A stretch of 64,000 nucleotides of DNA from Spiroplasma chinense. GTDB lineage: Bacteria; Bacillota_I; Bacilli_A; Mycoplasmatales; Mycoplasmataceae. Positions 42,569 to 52,592 of this stretch are shown here, one piece after another. The stretch covers positions 558,001 through 622,000 of the forward strand of contig NZ_CP043026.1 of the NCBI RefSeq assembly GCF_008086545.1, in the 5' to 3' direction. Within the stretch, counting starts at the first letter, position 1; every line of letters starts with the position of its first letter. A program made the position numbers and the translations under genes. The notes under the pieces are model-generated. The model did not search any database, was not told where the DNA came from, and saw only the letters and a program-made list of their open reading frames with translations.

Positions 42569-42669
42569 GCTTTTCAGTTTAATCTAAATAGATTATAGCA
42601 CAAAAACTAGCATTTTTCCCTTTAACCTGTGTGTCAATTATGTTAATCTATTTAGAGGGGGAATTATAA

Positions 42670-43581
42670 ATGGAAAATAAATCAGGAATTTTTTTAGTTA
42701 ATAAGCCCCAAGGGATAACATCAAATGATTTAATTCAAAAAATTAAACGTAAGTTTAATGTTAAGAAAATTGGTCATGCAGGAACCCTTGATCCTTTAGC
42801 AACAGGTTTAATGGTAGTTTTAGTTAATCAAGCAACTAAAGTATCAAATTACTTGTTAAGTAGTGATAAAACATATGTTGTAGAAATGCAACTTTTCAAA
42901 GAAACAGACAGTGGTGACATTACTGGAGAAGTTACAAACGAACAAGAATTTGAAAAAATTAACAAAAAGGATGTTACAGAATTGGTAGAAAAATATAATG
43001 GATATATGTATGAACAATATCCACCAATTTATTCTGCTGTAAAAGTAAAGGGTAAAAAACTTTATGAATATGCAAGAAAAAATGAAGAGGTAGAAATTAA
43101 ATCAAGAACAGTAACTATTAAAAGTTGTGAACTTGTTGATTTCAACCAAAAAAAAGGTACAGTAAAATTAAAAGTTCTTTGTAGTAAAGGAACTTACATT
43201 AGAAGTCTTGTAAAAGACTTTGCAAAAGACTTAAATACAATTGCAACAGTTGCTACTTTAGACAGAGTGTCATCAGGCAATTTTGATGTTAGTCAAGCTA
43301 AAAACATAGAAGAAATAGAATGAGATGATCTAATCTCTATGTATGATGGTTTAATGCAAAATGAACATACCTTAGTTGAATACCACAATGTAAAAGATAT
43401 TATGCAAGGAAAAGCAATTAACTTAAATACCAAAAATGTGCCAGTTGTATTTGTGATTGATGACAAAAAAACAGTTTTAGCTATTTACAAGTGAGTAGCA
43501 CACGATCTTTATACATGTCAAAGAGGACTTTGAGATGAAAAGAATATGGAAAATTTAACAGAAGCCGAAAGGGAAATTTAA
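42670..43581 (+). CDS. truB: tRNA pseudouridine(55) synthase
   Basis: A 303-aa protein, ATG 42670 after GAGGGGG. TruB motifs: GIFLVNKPQGITSND, catalytic Asp41 in GHAGTLDP, KTYVVEM, QYPPIYSAVKVKGKKLYEYAR, and SKGTYIRSLVKD. Modifies U55 in the T loop of tRNAs. Start of truB-ribF-rpsO, a common gene order. ribF starts 1 nt after its stop. Confidence 0.96.
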
Positions 43582-43582
43582 T

Positions 43583-44332
43583 ATGCTTAAAAAAAATCTA
43601 TATATTGTTGAAAATGAATTTAAACAAGACAAGAAACCATACGTTGTTTGTATAGGTTTTTTTGACGGATTACATAAAATTCACAATGAAATTATTGAAA
43701 AAACAAAAGAAATTGCAGAAGAACAAAACGAAGCGTGATCGGTTATAACTTTTTCAGAAAAAGTAACCGATTATTTAAATAATGTAAACAATAACATTCA
43801 ATCAAAAGTTATAAAATATAAATTAATCGAATCAAGATTTAATCCAAATTATCTATTTGAAATTCAAGTTAATGAATCAACAACTAAAAAAACAAAAGAA
43901 GAGTTTATAAATTATTTAAAAAATACTCTTTGCGTTCAAAAAATAGTAGTTGGAAGTGATTTTAAATTTGGATTTAAAGGTTTAGGAACTGTTGAAGATT
44001 TAAAAGAAGCTTTTGGTGAAGAAAATGTAATCATTTTTGAAAGAGATTTACATTATTCAACTACAGAATTAAAAGAACTTTTAGAAAATGGACAAGTTGA
44101 AGTTTTAAACCAAAGAATTGGCACAAATTTCAAATTATTTGCTAAAAAAAATCCATTTGATGGAGACGAATCATTTGGGGTTATTGATATGTATTCAAAA
44201 ATTCAAAATGGTAACTATGAAGTTTTGGTAGATGGAACAAAAAGAATAGCTCAATTTGAAAATAATAAAATATTTTTTAAAGAATTTGTAGTTAAACCAA
44301 ATATCGAGATTGAAATGATTAAAAAACTTTAA
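43583..44332 (+). CDS. ribF: RibF-type FAD synthetase, C-terminal kinase domain degenerate
   Basis: A 249-aa protein. The N-terminal adenylyltransferase domain has CIGFFDGLHKIH at 23-34 (usual GxFDGxHxGH with one Gly replaced) and VVGSDFKFG at 122-130. The C-terminal part is only about 80 residues, compared with about 130 in bifunctional RibF, and the riboflavin-kinase signature GRxLGFPTAN is not there. It may be FAD synthetase only, or inactive. Sits between truB and rpsO as in many Firmicutes. Confidence 0.85.
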
Positions 44333-44350
44333 TAATTTATTAATTTTAAA

Positions 44351-44379
44351 TTGTATTTGATATTTGAATACTATATACT
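44351..44379 (+). promoter_or_regulatory. rpsO promoter
   Basis: TTGTAT (44351-44356), 17-nt spacer, TATACT (44374-44379), giving a leader of about 95 nt before rpsO. Confidence 0.7.
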
Positions 44380-44404
44380 CTTTTTGTATTGATGTTTATA
44401 CGTT

Positions 44405-44432
44405 GCATAAATTTTTCCCTTAAAATTTATGC
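44405..44432 (+). promoter_or_regulatory. rpsO leader hairpin
   Basis: Perfect 11-bp stem GCATAAATTTT / AAAATTTATGC with a 6-nt loop (TCCCTT), in the 5' leader of the S15 gene and not followed by a U-tract. Candidate S15 autoregulatory structure. Confidence 0.55.
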
Positions 44433-44481
44433 TTTGTTTAGACAAATGCAATCAAAAGAAAATTATAAAGGGAGAAAACAC

Positions 44482-44748
44482 ATGGTTTCAAAAAGACAAA
44501 AAACTGAAATTATTGGTACATTTGGATCAAATGCAAATGATACTGGTAAAGCAGAAGTGCAAATTGCATTATTAACAACTAACATTGCTAACTTAACAGA
44601 ACACTTAGCAATTCACAAAAAAGACATTACTTCAAGAAGAAGTTTATTAAAAAAAGTTGCTCAAAGAAGACACTTACTAAACTTTTTACTTAAAAAAGAT
44701 GTTGAAAGATATAAAGCAATTATTGAAAAATTAGGAATTAGAAAATAA
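44482..44748 (+). CDS. rpsO: 30S ribosomal protein S15
   Basis: An 88-aa protein. ATG 44482 after GGGAG; upstream in-frame codons are ignored because S15 starts with MVSKRQK. Signature [22 protein letters not shown]...[25 protein letters not shown]. Binds 16S rRNA early in 30S assembly. Normal length. Confidence 0.97.
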   Translation: MVSKRQKTEIIGTFGSNANDTGKAEVQIALLTTNIANLTEHLAIHKKDITSRRSLLKKVAQRRHLLNFLLKKDVERYKAIIEKLGIRK

Positions 44749-44749
44749 T

Positions 44750-44780
44750 AAAACCCCATTAAATGGGGTTTTATTTTTTT
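44750..44780 (+). terminator. Terminator after rpsO
   Basis: AAAACCCCATT / AATGGGGTTTT stem, then T-rich tail. Confidence 0.85.
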
Positions 44781-44911
44781 TATAAACCATAAAGTGATTG
44801 ATTGGGTGAAAAAAAAGTGATTTTTAGTGTATAATAAATTTATGTTTAGATACTTATCTATGTAGTTTCTAATCAAAAAAAATGTTTTACATTAGAAAGA
44901 TGGTGCGAAAT

Positions 44912-45466
44912 ATGGCAACAAAAAAAGGACCTGAAAAAGCAGCTGTTAAAAGAGCTGCTTCGAATGCAAAGAGATCACAACATATTCAAACTAGAAAAAA
45001 AAGTTCTGATCCAAAACCAAATAAAATCGTAAATAAAGCTGTTAAATTAACAGAGGGACAAGAAAAATTTATTTGAGAAAAAGCAGAACCAGTTTCAGCT
45101 ACTAACTCAGCAATTTATAGAAAAGATGTTGCAGGAGCAATCCTAAAACATTCAGAATACGGGTTAGAGTCTGAATTTGGTTGAGTTTACGCTTTAGCTG
45201 ATCCAGAAGGTGAACAAGATGATGTAAACAACGTAGTTGCACTTCACTGAATGAACTCAAAAGTTAAACGTAAATCAAAAGAAGCTTGAACTGCAGTTGT
45301 TACTGGAGCTAGAGAAACTAGAGAAATGTATAACTATATGAAAGATACTAAAATTGCAGGGGACGCATTAGAAAAAGCAAGAAAAACTGTTTTATTCCAA
45401 CCATCAGTTGTTGAACCTAAAAAAATCAACATTGAAATTAGAAGAGCGCCTTCAAGCAAAAAATAA
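44912..45466 (+). CDS. Basic protein with degenerate HNH-nuclease-like domain
   Basis: A 184-aa protein; ATG 44912 preferred (MATKKGPEK), with in-frame ATGs at 44900 and 44882. The first 45 residues are strongly basic. Residues about 68-120 follow the scaffold of a known HNH group: YRKDVAGAILKHSEYG, FGW (WEIDH in active enzymes), then NNVVALHWMNSKVKRK. The catalytic DHI is replaced by ALAD, so nuclease activity is unlikely. A nucleic-acid-binding role is possible but inferred. Several TGA codons are Trp. Confidence 0.75.
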
Positions 45467-45470
45467 TAAA

Positions 45471-45497
45471 AAAATATCTCTTAGGAGATATTTTTTT
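45471..45497 (+). terminator. Terminator after the HNH-like gene
   Basis: AAAATATCTC / GAGATATTTT stem, TTAG loop, T7. Confidence 0.85.
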
Positions 45498-45525
45498 ATT
45501 GTTCTTATTAAGATATAATAATATT

Positions 45526-45650
45526 GTCCTTCGGGACACCAAGAATATTTGTTATTCTTTACGTTTGCGTGAGTGTTTAAAACCGCTCTATAAATTAGTA
45601 TTTCCTATCTCATGCATTTGATAGCGGGTGGAAATATTTTTATTTTTAAG
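45526..45650 (+). ncRNA. Candidate structured RNA or miaA leader
   Basis: A TATAAT at 45514-45519 precedes GTCC-TTCG-GGAC (a UUCG-capped hairpin, 45526-45537), AAGAATA/TATTCTT (45541-45559), then ACCGCT (45582-45587) able to pair with AGCGGGT, which competes with a terminator-like stem TATTTCC-TATC / GATA...GGAAATA (45599-45636) followed by a U-rich tail. Locally richer in G+C than its surroundings. No family recognised: it is not tmRNA, SRP RNA, a T-box or a purine aptamer. Confidence 0.5.
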
Positions 45651-45704
45651 ATTTTTAATAATTCTAAATATTTTAAAAATGAAAATATGAGGTGTGATAA
45701 CAAA

Positions 45705-46625
45705 ATGAAAAAACTGGTTGTAATTGTGGGTCCAACAGCATCTGGAAAGACAGATCTTTCAATTAAAATAGCCAAAGAATTTGATGGAGAATGCATTAAT
45801 GCAGATTCTACACAAATTTTTCAAGGTACAGATATTGCTACAAATAAAGTTACCAAGGAAGAAATGAAAGGGGTAAAACATCATTTACTTTCAACTATGA
45901 AAGTAAATGAAAGTTACTCTGTAGCTCAGTTTCAAAAAGAAGCTAGAGAAATAATTGAAACAATCAAAGAACAAAATAAATTACCAATAGTTGTTGGAGG
46001 AACTGGTTTATATATTAACGCCTTAGTTATGAATTATAATTTCCCAACAAACACTCATACAGAAGGATATATTACACAATTTGATGATCTTTCAAATGAA
46101 CAACTTTGAGAAAAACTTAACCAAATTGACAGAAGAGCTGCTAAGATTATTCACCCAAATAATCGTTATAGAGTAATTCGTGCTTTGGAAATTATTGAAT
46201 TAAATGGTTTAAATAAAAGTGATATAATAAAAGACAACAAGACTTACTTTTATGATGATTTAATCATCATAGGTATAAATCCCCAAAGAGAACTACTTCA
46301 TAACAGAATAAATCAAAGAGTTTTGAAGTTAACTGACAAAGGATTATTTTCTGAAATTGAAAAAGCTTGATTAGATAACAAAAAAAATGAAAAGGCCCAG
46401 GCTTTAAGATGCATTGGGGGGCCTGAAATTATTTCTTACTTAAAGGGAGAAGTTGATTACGAAACAACTATTAGTTTAATGCAAAGAAATAATCGAAGAT
46501 ATGCTAGAAGACAAATAACTTGGTTTAAAAATCAATTTGAAGATGTAAAATGATTTACACATGATTATGACAATTTTGACAAAATGTGTGAAGATGTATT
46601 ATTATATTTAAAACAAGTTTTATAA
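45705..46625 (+). CDS. miaA: tRNA dimethylallyltransferase
   Basis: A 306-aa protein, ATG 45705 after GAGGTG; an in-frame upstream extension lies in the RNA-like leader and is rejected. P-loop GPTASGKT at 9-16, ADSTQIFQGTDIATNK, VVGGTGLYINAL, and a C-terminal LMQRNNRRYARRQITWF. Adds isopentenyl to A37 of tRNAs reading UNN codons. Normal length. Followed 17 nt later by an RpiR-type regulator. Confidence 0.96.
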
Positions 46626-46642
46626 AGATAGGCGGTAATTTT

Positions 46643-47413
46643 ATGATTTCAATTTATGAAAGAATAGAAAATTTAGTAAAAGATAACAGAAATACAACAT
46701 TTAAACAAATAGCAAAACAAATATTAGATGACTTTAATGTGGGAGTGTTTAAAAGTCAAAATGAATTAGCAGACGTGTGTTACGTTTCTATGTCAACAAT
46801 AACACAATTTGCAAAAGCAGCTCTTTGTGAAGGATACAAAGAATTGGCAATTAGATTAAAAATAGAATATGAAAATGCTTTAATTTCTTCTCCAACACAA
46901 AAAAATATTAACTATGATAAAGTTGATACTAATTCTATGGAAGTGTTGACAGGTTGAGCAAAAGATCAAAGTGATTTTATTTTACAATTAGCATCTGAAA
47001 TCAATAAGGTTAGAGAAATTTGAATAGCTTCATCATTCCAAAGTATGAATGTAGCAAAACACTTAAGAGATATTTTAACAAACCAAGGTATTGATGTAAA
47101 AGTTATGGACAGTTCAATCAATTTAGAAGTTGCAAGACATGTTGACTTCACAGATAAGTTGGTTTTAGTGTTATTAACAGGGAGAGATACATTAACACTT
47201 TCAAGAATTTTAGAATTCTTAGCAACATTAAGTAAAAATGTTTTTATCGTAACAACTTTAAATCATTTAACAGAACTTCCAGAAGTTAAAGAATGAAAAA
47301 AAAGTATTATCAATTACAACTTAAGTAGTGATTACAAGTATAGAACTTTTGCATTATTTAGTTTATTCTTGCTATTGGCTGAGAAAATTGACAATACACC
47401 AAAAATAAAATAA
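46643..47413 (+). CDS. RpiR/MurR-family transcriptional regulator
   Basis: A 256-aa protein, ATG 46643 after AGGCGG. N-terminal HTH_6 (about 1-80, FKSQNELADVCYVSMSTITQFAKAALCEGYKEL), where the classical Ser-x-ATV becomes SMSTITQ. C-terminal SIS-like sugar-phosphate-binding domain (about 105-245, IWIASSFQSMNVAKHLRDIL, LVLLTGRDT). Likely senses a phosphorylated sugar; target genes not visible nearby. Confidence 0.88.
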
Positions 47414-47441
47414 AAAAAATTAAATTTTTTTAAAAAAACTA

Positions 47442-47470
47442 TTGCAATACAATTTAATATAATATATTAT
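47442..47470 (+). promoter_or_regulatory. tRNA-Gly promoter
   Basis: TTGCAA (47442-47447), 17-nt spacer, TATTAT (47465-47470), 16 nt before the tRNA. Confidence 0.65.
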
Positions 47471-47486
47471 TTCATTGTATTCATTT

Positions 47487-47560
47487 GCGGGTGTAGTTTA
47501 ATGGTAGAACTTCAGCCTTCCAAGCTGACTGTGAGGGTTCGATTCCCTTCACCCGCTCCA
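47487..47560 (+). tRNA. tRNA-Gly (anticodon UCC)
   Basis: Acceptor GCGGGTG pairs with CACCCGC; D arm TAGTTTAATGGTAGA; anticodon stem TCAGC/GCTGA with loop CTTCCAA, anticodon TCC; T arm GAGGGTTCGATTCCCTTC; CCA is encoded. Reads GGN/GGR Gly codons. Single tRNA with its own promoter and terminator. Confidence 0.97.
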
Positions 47561-47571
47561 ATAAAGAATTC

Positions 47572-47596
47572 AAAACCTCTAACGAGGTTTTTTTTA
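47572..47596 (+). terminator. Terminator after tRNA-Gly
   Basis: AAACCTC / GAGGTTT stem, TAAC loop, T8. Confidence 0.85.
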
Positions 47597-47629
47597 TTTT
47601 AGTTTATTATATATATTAGAGGTGAAATT

Positions 47630-48346
47630 ATGGAAAAAGAAAATATGTGATTAGAGTTTAATAAACAAAGAACAGATTTTTGAATTAGCTCACTTTTTAT
47701 TTTGATAGAATCTTTAGCTCCAGGAATTGCAATATGAATTCTTGTGGGAAATGATGTTTCAATTAGTCTTAAAAATAATTTACCAACACCGATTGTTGGA
47801 TATGTTGCATTAATATTATTTGGATATTTTATTTTTACTTTCTTAACAACAACAATATTTTATTTTTTAAAATTTCACAAATCAGATAACTTTACTTACT
47901 CTTTAACATTTACCATGATAATTTCTTTTTTAATATTAATAGGGTTTGCTTTTCCCAATACCACTATATATGTTTTAATTAAATTTGTTCTGGCATTAGT
48001 TGTTGGAATTGTGAGTCTAACATTTTCTGTATTTATAACTTTTTTAGTTAGAAATCAAGAATTAAAAAGAAAAGAAAATTTCGAAATTGAATATGAAGCT
48101 TGAAAAAAGGGAGAACCTATTCCTTTAAAAAAAGAGATCAAGATGAAACGTCATCAAGATTATTTAGAGAAACAAAAAGTTATTGCAGAAGAGTTAGAAA
48201 AATTTAAAATTGAATTAGAGAAAAATATTGAAGAAAAATATATTATAGAAAAACAAAAAGATTTAGAAAAAGTTAAAGCGATAAACGAAAAACTAGACAA
48301 AAAAGAACAAAAGAAAAGAGAAAAGAAAAATAGGATTAAATTTTAA
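47630..48346 (+). CDS. Membrane protein with C-terminal coiled coil, unknown
   Basis: A 238-aa protein, ATG 47630 after AGAGGTG. Four TM helices (about 18-40, 55-82, 92-110, 115-140) are followed by a charged cytoplasmic tail of about 95 residues, largely Lys/Glu coiled coil (EKQKVIAEELEKFKIELEKN). No family recognised. The stop overlaps a bidirectional terminator. Confidence 0.78.
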
Positions 48347-48355
48347 TCCTATTTT
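48325..48355. terminator. Bidirectional terminator
   Basis: 15-nt arms AAAAATAGGATTAAA and its complement, overlapping the 3' ends of both convergent genes. Confidence 0.8.
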
Positions 48356-49133
48356 TAATTCTTAAATATTTTTCATCACAAATATCTTTATAAATTTGTT
48401 CTCCTGTATTTTCAAACATATAGTTAGCTCATAAAGTTCAAACAATATCTTGGTATTTTATTGAAATGTTTAGATATTTTAATTCATCTTCTTTTAACAT
48501 TTCTTTTTCTTTTAATATTTCTATAAACTCATCAATAAACTCTTGGTTATCATTGCAAGTTTCTGTTATAAAACTTGCATAATCAAAAAACTTATCATTG
48601 AACTTCACATAGTCATAATCTATAAATTTTAATTCATCGCCTTTAAATAATATATTTCCAGGAACTAAATCATTATGACTTATAACTTTTTCTAAATTCT
48701 TTAATAATTTAATTTCTTCTTTAATTTCTTTTATTTCAAAACTTAATTCATATATAAGTTTATTTATATTGTTTTCAAAGAATTCTAAAAAAGCTAAATA
48801 ATCAAAACTTTTAATAGTTACTGTTGAAACTGTCAATGAATGAAATTTTTTAATTCCATCTGCAATTATTGGTAGATGTTTCTTTTCTAATTTGTTTTGC
48901 TCTAAAGATTCATAACCTAGTAAAACTTTAAAACTTGAAACCAATCTTTGGTCTTCAAATTTGAATTCTCTTGGTTTTACCATGACATCTTGATCTAAAA
49001 ATAAAAAGTCTAGCAAAACGTTTACTTCGTTTGTTTTATCTAGATATTTTTCAGTTAATGGTTTTGATGTTTTAATAACGTAAAAATCTTCAACTAAAAT
49101 ATCGTTTGTAAGTCCTTTAAAATTAAAATTCAT
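48354..49133 (-). CDS. Choline-kinase/aminoglycoside-phosphotransferase-like protein
   Basis: A 259-aa protein, ATG 49133 after AAGGAG. The kinase C-lobe has SHNDLVPGNIL (catalytic Asp155, Asn160) and FIDYDYV (metal-binding Asp172/Asp174), the LicA/choline kinase pattern, and a DYASFITE follow-on. The N-lobe is short and lacks a clear glycine-rich loop. Probably phosphorylates choline or a similar small alcohol for membrane lipid supply; the substrate is inferred. Two or three TGA codons are Trp. Confidence 0.8.
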
Positions 49134-49200
49134 TTTTTTCTCCTTGTAAGTTATAATCTATTTAAATTTTAAAGGAATAGATTATAAAAAGGAGAAAATA

Positions 49201-49800
49201 ATGAAAAAAGTATGAATTGCTACAAGCAATATTAAAAAAGTAGAAGAATTAAAATATGCATTAAAAGATTTTGAAGTTAAAACATTGTTAGATTTAGAAG
49301 AAGAAATGGAAATTGAAGAGTCAGGTAAAACATTTGAAGAAAACGCTCTTATAAAAGCTAGATATCTTGCGCAAAGTGTAGAGGGAATAGTTTTAGCAGA
49401 TGATTCAGGAATTTGTGTTGAAGGATTAAATGGTTTTCCTGGTGTTTACAGTGCACGTTGAGCAAAACCTTTAACTGATTGAACTCAAATAGTAGAATTG
49501 TTATTAGATAAAATGAGAGAAAATAATTTAAGTGAAATGAAAGATAGAAAAGCTTATTTTCAGTCTTCAATTGCTTTAATTGATAAAGAAAAAGGATTTG
49601 AAGAAGTTTTTAATGGAGTTGTACAAGGAGAAGTTTCAAAAGAACAAAGAGGAACACTTGGTTTTGCCTATGACTCTGTTTTTATCCCAGAAGGATACAA
49701 TGAAACCTTTTCACAAATTGGTTTTGAAGAAAAACAAAAAATTTCTCATAGATCTAGAGCTATAGAAAAATTAAAAGAATTTCTAAAAACACATTATTAA
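49201..49800 (+). CDS. rdgB: Non-canonical purine NTP pyrophosphatase (RdgB/HAM1)
   Basis: A 199-aa protein, ATG 49201 after AAGGAG. IATSNIKKVEELK (nucleotide-binding SNxxKxxE), [41 protein letters not shown], and LGFAYDSVFIPEGYNETF with SHRSRA near the end. Hydrolyses dITP/XTP to keep them out of nucleic acids. Trp codons are TGA. Confidence 0.95.
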
Positions 49801-49810
49801 TGGTGTTTTA
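49785..49810 (+). terminator. Weak terminator at rdgB end
   Basis: AAAACAC / GTGTTTT stem with inner ATTA/TAAT, overlapping the last codons; short U-tract. Confidence 0.5.
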
Positions 49811-49895
49811 ATATATAAATTAAATTAGGCTCTATTTACTATAATGCTGTTTTAAAGTATAATATTATTAACATTTATTTTACGGGGGAATGGCT

Positions 49896-50183
49896 ATGAA
49901 AAAAACTAAATTTGAACAAAGTCCTTTATACTTAGAAATACAATCAAATGGTCAAATTGTATATGAAGCATATTATAATTTTTTAAAAGATGTATTTGAA
50001 AAAGAACCAGAATCAAGACACTATTTTTATGAAGAAAAAATAGCAGACAAGGCTACAGAAATATTGTTACCCAGGGAAAAAGTTTCAGTAGAAGCTGCTC
50101 ACAATATTTTTAATAAACTAAATGCTGAAGGTTTTGAAGAGAGCATGATCGAAATCGGAGTTTTTAGTAACGAACAAGATTAA
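49896..50183 (+). CDS. Small conserved-looking protein, unknown
   Basis: A 95-aa protein. ATG 49896 is preferred because GGGGG ends 2 nt before the ATG at 49890 and 8 nt before 49896. Acidic, soluble, helical; no motif recognised. A terminator overlaps the stop. Confidence 0.65.
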   Translation: MKKTKFEQSPLYLEIQSNGQIVYEAYYNFLKDVFEKEPESRHYFYEEKIADKATEILLPREKVSVEAAHNIFNKLNAEGFEESMIEIGVFSNEQD

Positions 50184-50203
50184 GAGAGTAAATACTCTCT
50201 TTT
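50181..50203 (+). terminator. Terminator after the 95-aa gene
   Basis: AAGAGAGTA / TACTCTCTT stem with short T tail. Confidence 0.65.
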
Positions 50204-50224
50204 GTTTTGGAAGGAGTAAGAGTT

Positions 50225-50743
50225 ATGAGAAAAGTAAATATAATTTTATTTGAACCTGAAATTGCAGATAATGTTGGTGCTATTATGAGAACTTGTGCAC
50301 TAACTGATGCAAAGTTACATTTAATTGAACCTTTTGGTTTTATTTTTGATAAGAGAAATTTTGCAAGAAGTAGTGCAAACAACTTTGAAGGTTGTGAATA
50401 TGTTAGATATGATGATTGAGAAGATTTTGAACTAAAAAATCCAAATGCAAATATATTCTTTATGACAAGATATGGAAAAAAACCAATAAGTGATTTTAAA
50501 TTTACAGAAATTAACGATGAAATATATATTATGTTTGGAAAAGAATCAACAGGTATCCCAAAAGAATTATTAAAAGATAATTTAGATAAATGTTTTAGAA
50601 TACCAATGGTTGCCACTGGTAGAAGTTTGAACATAGCAAATAGTGTTGGTATTTCAACTTATGAAGTATTAAGACAATGAGATTACTTAGAATTAAGTAA
50701 AGTAGAAGTAGAAAAAGGAAGCGATTATTTAGAAAAGGAATAA
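50225..50743 (+). CDS. trmL: tRNA (cytidine(34)-2'-O)-methyltransferase
   Basis: A 172-aa SPOUT protein, ATG 50225 after GGAAGGAG. INIILFEPEIADNVGAIMRTCALT, HLIEPFGF, MFGKESTGIP and MVATGRSLNIANSVGI are the three SpoU/TrmL motifs. Methylates the wobble base of tRNA-Leu in characterised relatives. Length normal. Confidence 0.94.
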
Positions 50744-50777
50744 TTACTATATAATAGTTTTTGAGAGGTAAAAGAAA

Positions 50778-52139
50778 ATGAAATTTAGCGACTTTGGATT
50801 TAAAAAATTTATAAATGATGCACTTAATGATATTGGTTTTGAAAAACCAACAAGTATCCAGGAAAAGGTTATTCCTTTATTAAAAAAACATAGAACAGTG
50901 ATTGCACAATCACATACAGGAACTGGAAAAACTCACGCGTTTCTTTTACCAATACTTAATAACTTAGATTATTCATCTAATAAAGTGCAATGTTTAATAA
51001 TTACTCCAACTAGAGAATTAGCAAGACAAATTTTTGCAAATATTAAAGAACTTATAAAATACAATGAGCAAGCAACTTGTGCATTGTATGTCGGTGGAGA
51101 TGATATTGAAAAACATCAAGATGGTTTAAAAAATAAACAACCAATGATAGTTGTGGGAACTCCAACTAGACTTAGAGGTTTATATGAACAAAATTACTTG
51201 CAATTAACAACAGCAAATCATGTTGTTATTGATGAATGTGATATGATTTTTGAACTAGGATTTATCGATGATATTGATCTTATGCTTTCAAAAATGTCTA
51301 AAACAACCAACATTAGTTTATTTTCGGCAACTATTAATAATGGTTTAAAACCATTTTTAACTAAGTACTTATCTAACTCTATTTTTATCGAGAATTTAGA
51401 CAAAAAACCAAGTAGTAAAAATATTGAACATATTCTTGTATGAACAAAAAATAGAGAAAACAAAGATATTTTAAAATTAATAGTAGATTCAATTAATCCT
51501 TATGTTGCTATGATTTTTGTTAATAGAAAAAATCAAATAAAAGAAGTAATTGGGTGATTAAATGAATTTGGTGTTAGAAATATTGGAGAACTACATGGTG
51601 ATTTAGACCCAAGACAAAGAACAAATATGCAAAAAAGAATTCAAAATATGGAATTCAAATGAATTGTTGCATCAGATGTTGCTTCTAGAGGGATTGATAT
51701 TGATGGAGTAAGTCATGTTATTTCAATCGATTTACCACAAGAATTAGATTACTACATCCATAGAAGTGGACGTACTGGTAGAAATCAATATTCTGGACAA
51801 AGTTATGTTTTATTTAATTCAAACAATCAACATCAAATTGATACATTAAAATCTCAAGGTGTTGAGTTTTCAAATAAGAAATTGGTAGGTAACCAATTAG
51901 TTGATGTTGTTCAAAAAGAAAAAATCAAAAAAGTTAACCCAAATAATCCGGCAGCCGTTGAAGAGGCTAAAATCTTAAATAGATATAAGAAAAAACCAAT
52001 TAAACCAGGTTATAAAAAGAAAAGAAAAGCTGAAATTGATAAAGTTAAAAAAGATATTAGAAGAAAACATATTAAAGAATCAATTGCAAAAATTAAAAAA
52101 GAAAAATACAAAAAAAGAAGAGAAGAACTATTTGATTAG
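50778..52139 (+). CDS. DEAD-box-type RNA helicase (DECD variant)
   Basis: A 453-aa protein, ATG 50778 after GAGAGG. Q motif FEKPTSIQ, motif I SHTGTGKT at 45-52, Ia PTREL, Ib TPTR, motif II DECD at 152-155 (Ala replaced by Cys), [24 protein letters not shown] basic C-terminal tail of about 70 residues ([19 protein letters not shown]) should bind RNA. Likely ribosome assembly or mRNA turnover. Confidence 0.93.
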
Positions 52140-52178
52140 ACAAGAAATTTTTAAAATTATAGGAATGAGATAGTAAAA

Positions 52179-52556
52179 ATGAAGTTTTTAGAAATTATTA
52201 CAATATATAGCGAGTTTAAATGATGATTGGAGTTCATTGTTTCATTGGTAATTGGGGGTGCCACAATTGCTGTTGCGATTATTTTGGGCAAAAAGACTTT
52301 AAAATTACAAAAAGAAGCAAACGATATTCAAAAAGCAGCTAGTTTTAAAAGTTCTAAAGATCTAGCAGAAAACTATAATGTAGTGTCTCACGATATTAGC
52401 AACTCAGTTGCTAATAGTGAAGAAAAAATAAAAAAAGATTTCAATTTTATAAAGGATAACATTTCTCAAATAACTACAAAAATTGCAATTAGTAATAATA
52501 GAATTAAAAGTAAAAATTTAAATAAAAGTTTTGTCTATAAAAAGAATAAAAAGTAA
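52179..52556 (+). CDS. Small membrane-anchored protein, unknown
   Basis: A 125-aa protein, ATG 52179; the AGGA upstream is distant, so translation may be weak or coupled to the helicase gene (39-nt gap). One TM segment (about 16-40, EFIVSLVIGGATIAVAIILG) then a charged helical cytoplasmic domain and basic end. Both Trp codons at 15-16 are TGA. No family recognised. Confidence 0.65.
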
Positions 52557-52592
52557 AATTGAGTTATAATAAAGAAAAGGTAAGGTGTTAAT

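Noticed and set aside
44389-44481. N-terminal extension of S15
   Set aside because: It reads through the leader hairpin; S15 starts at MVSKRQK after GGGAG.
45526-45650. T-box leader, tmRNA or SRP RNA
   Set aside because: GGGTGG recalls the T-box, but the flanking ACCGCG is missing; no tmRNA tag frame or SRP GNAR tetraloop/asymmetric loop is seen.
45612-45704. N-terminal extension of MiaA
   Set aside because: Lies within the structured leader and lacks a ribosome site; MiaA normally starts a few residues before its P-loop, as with ATG 45705.
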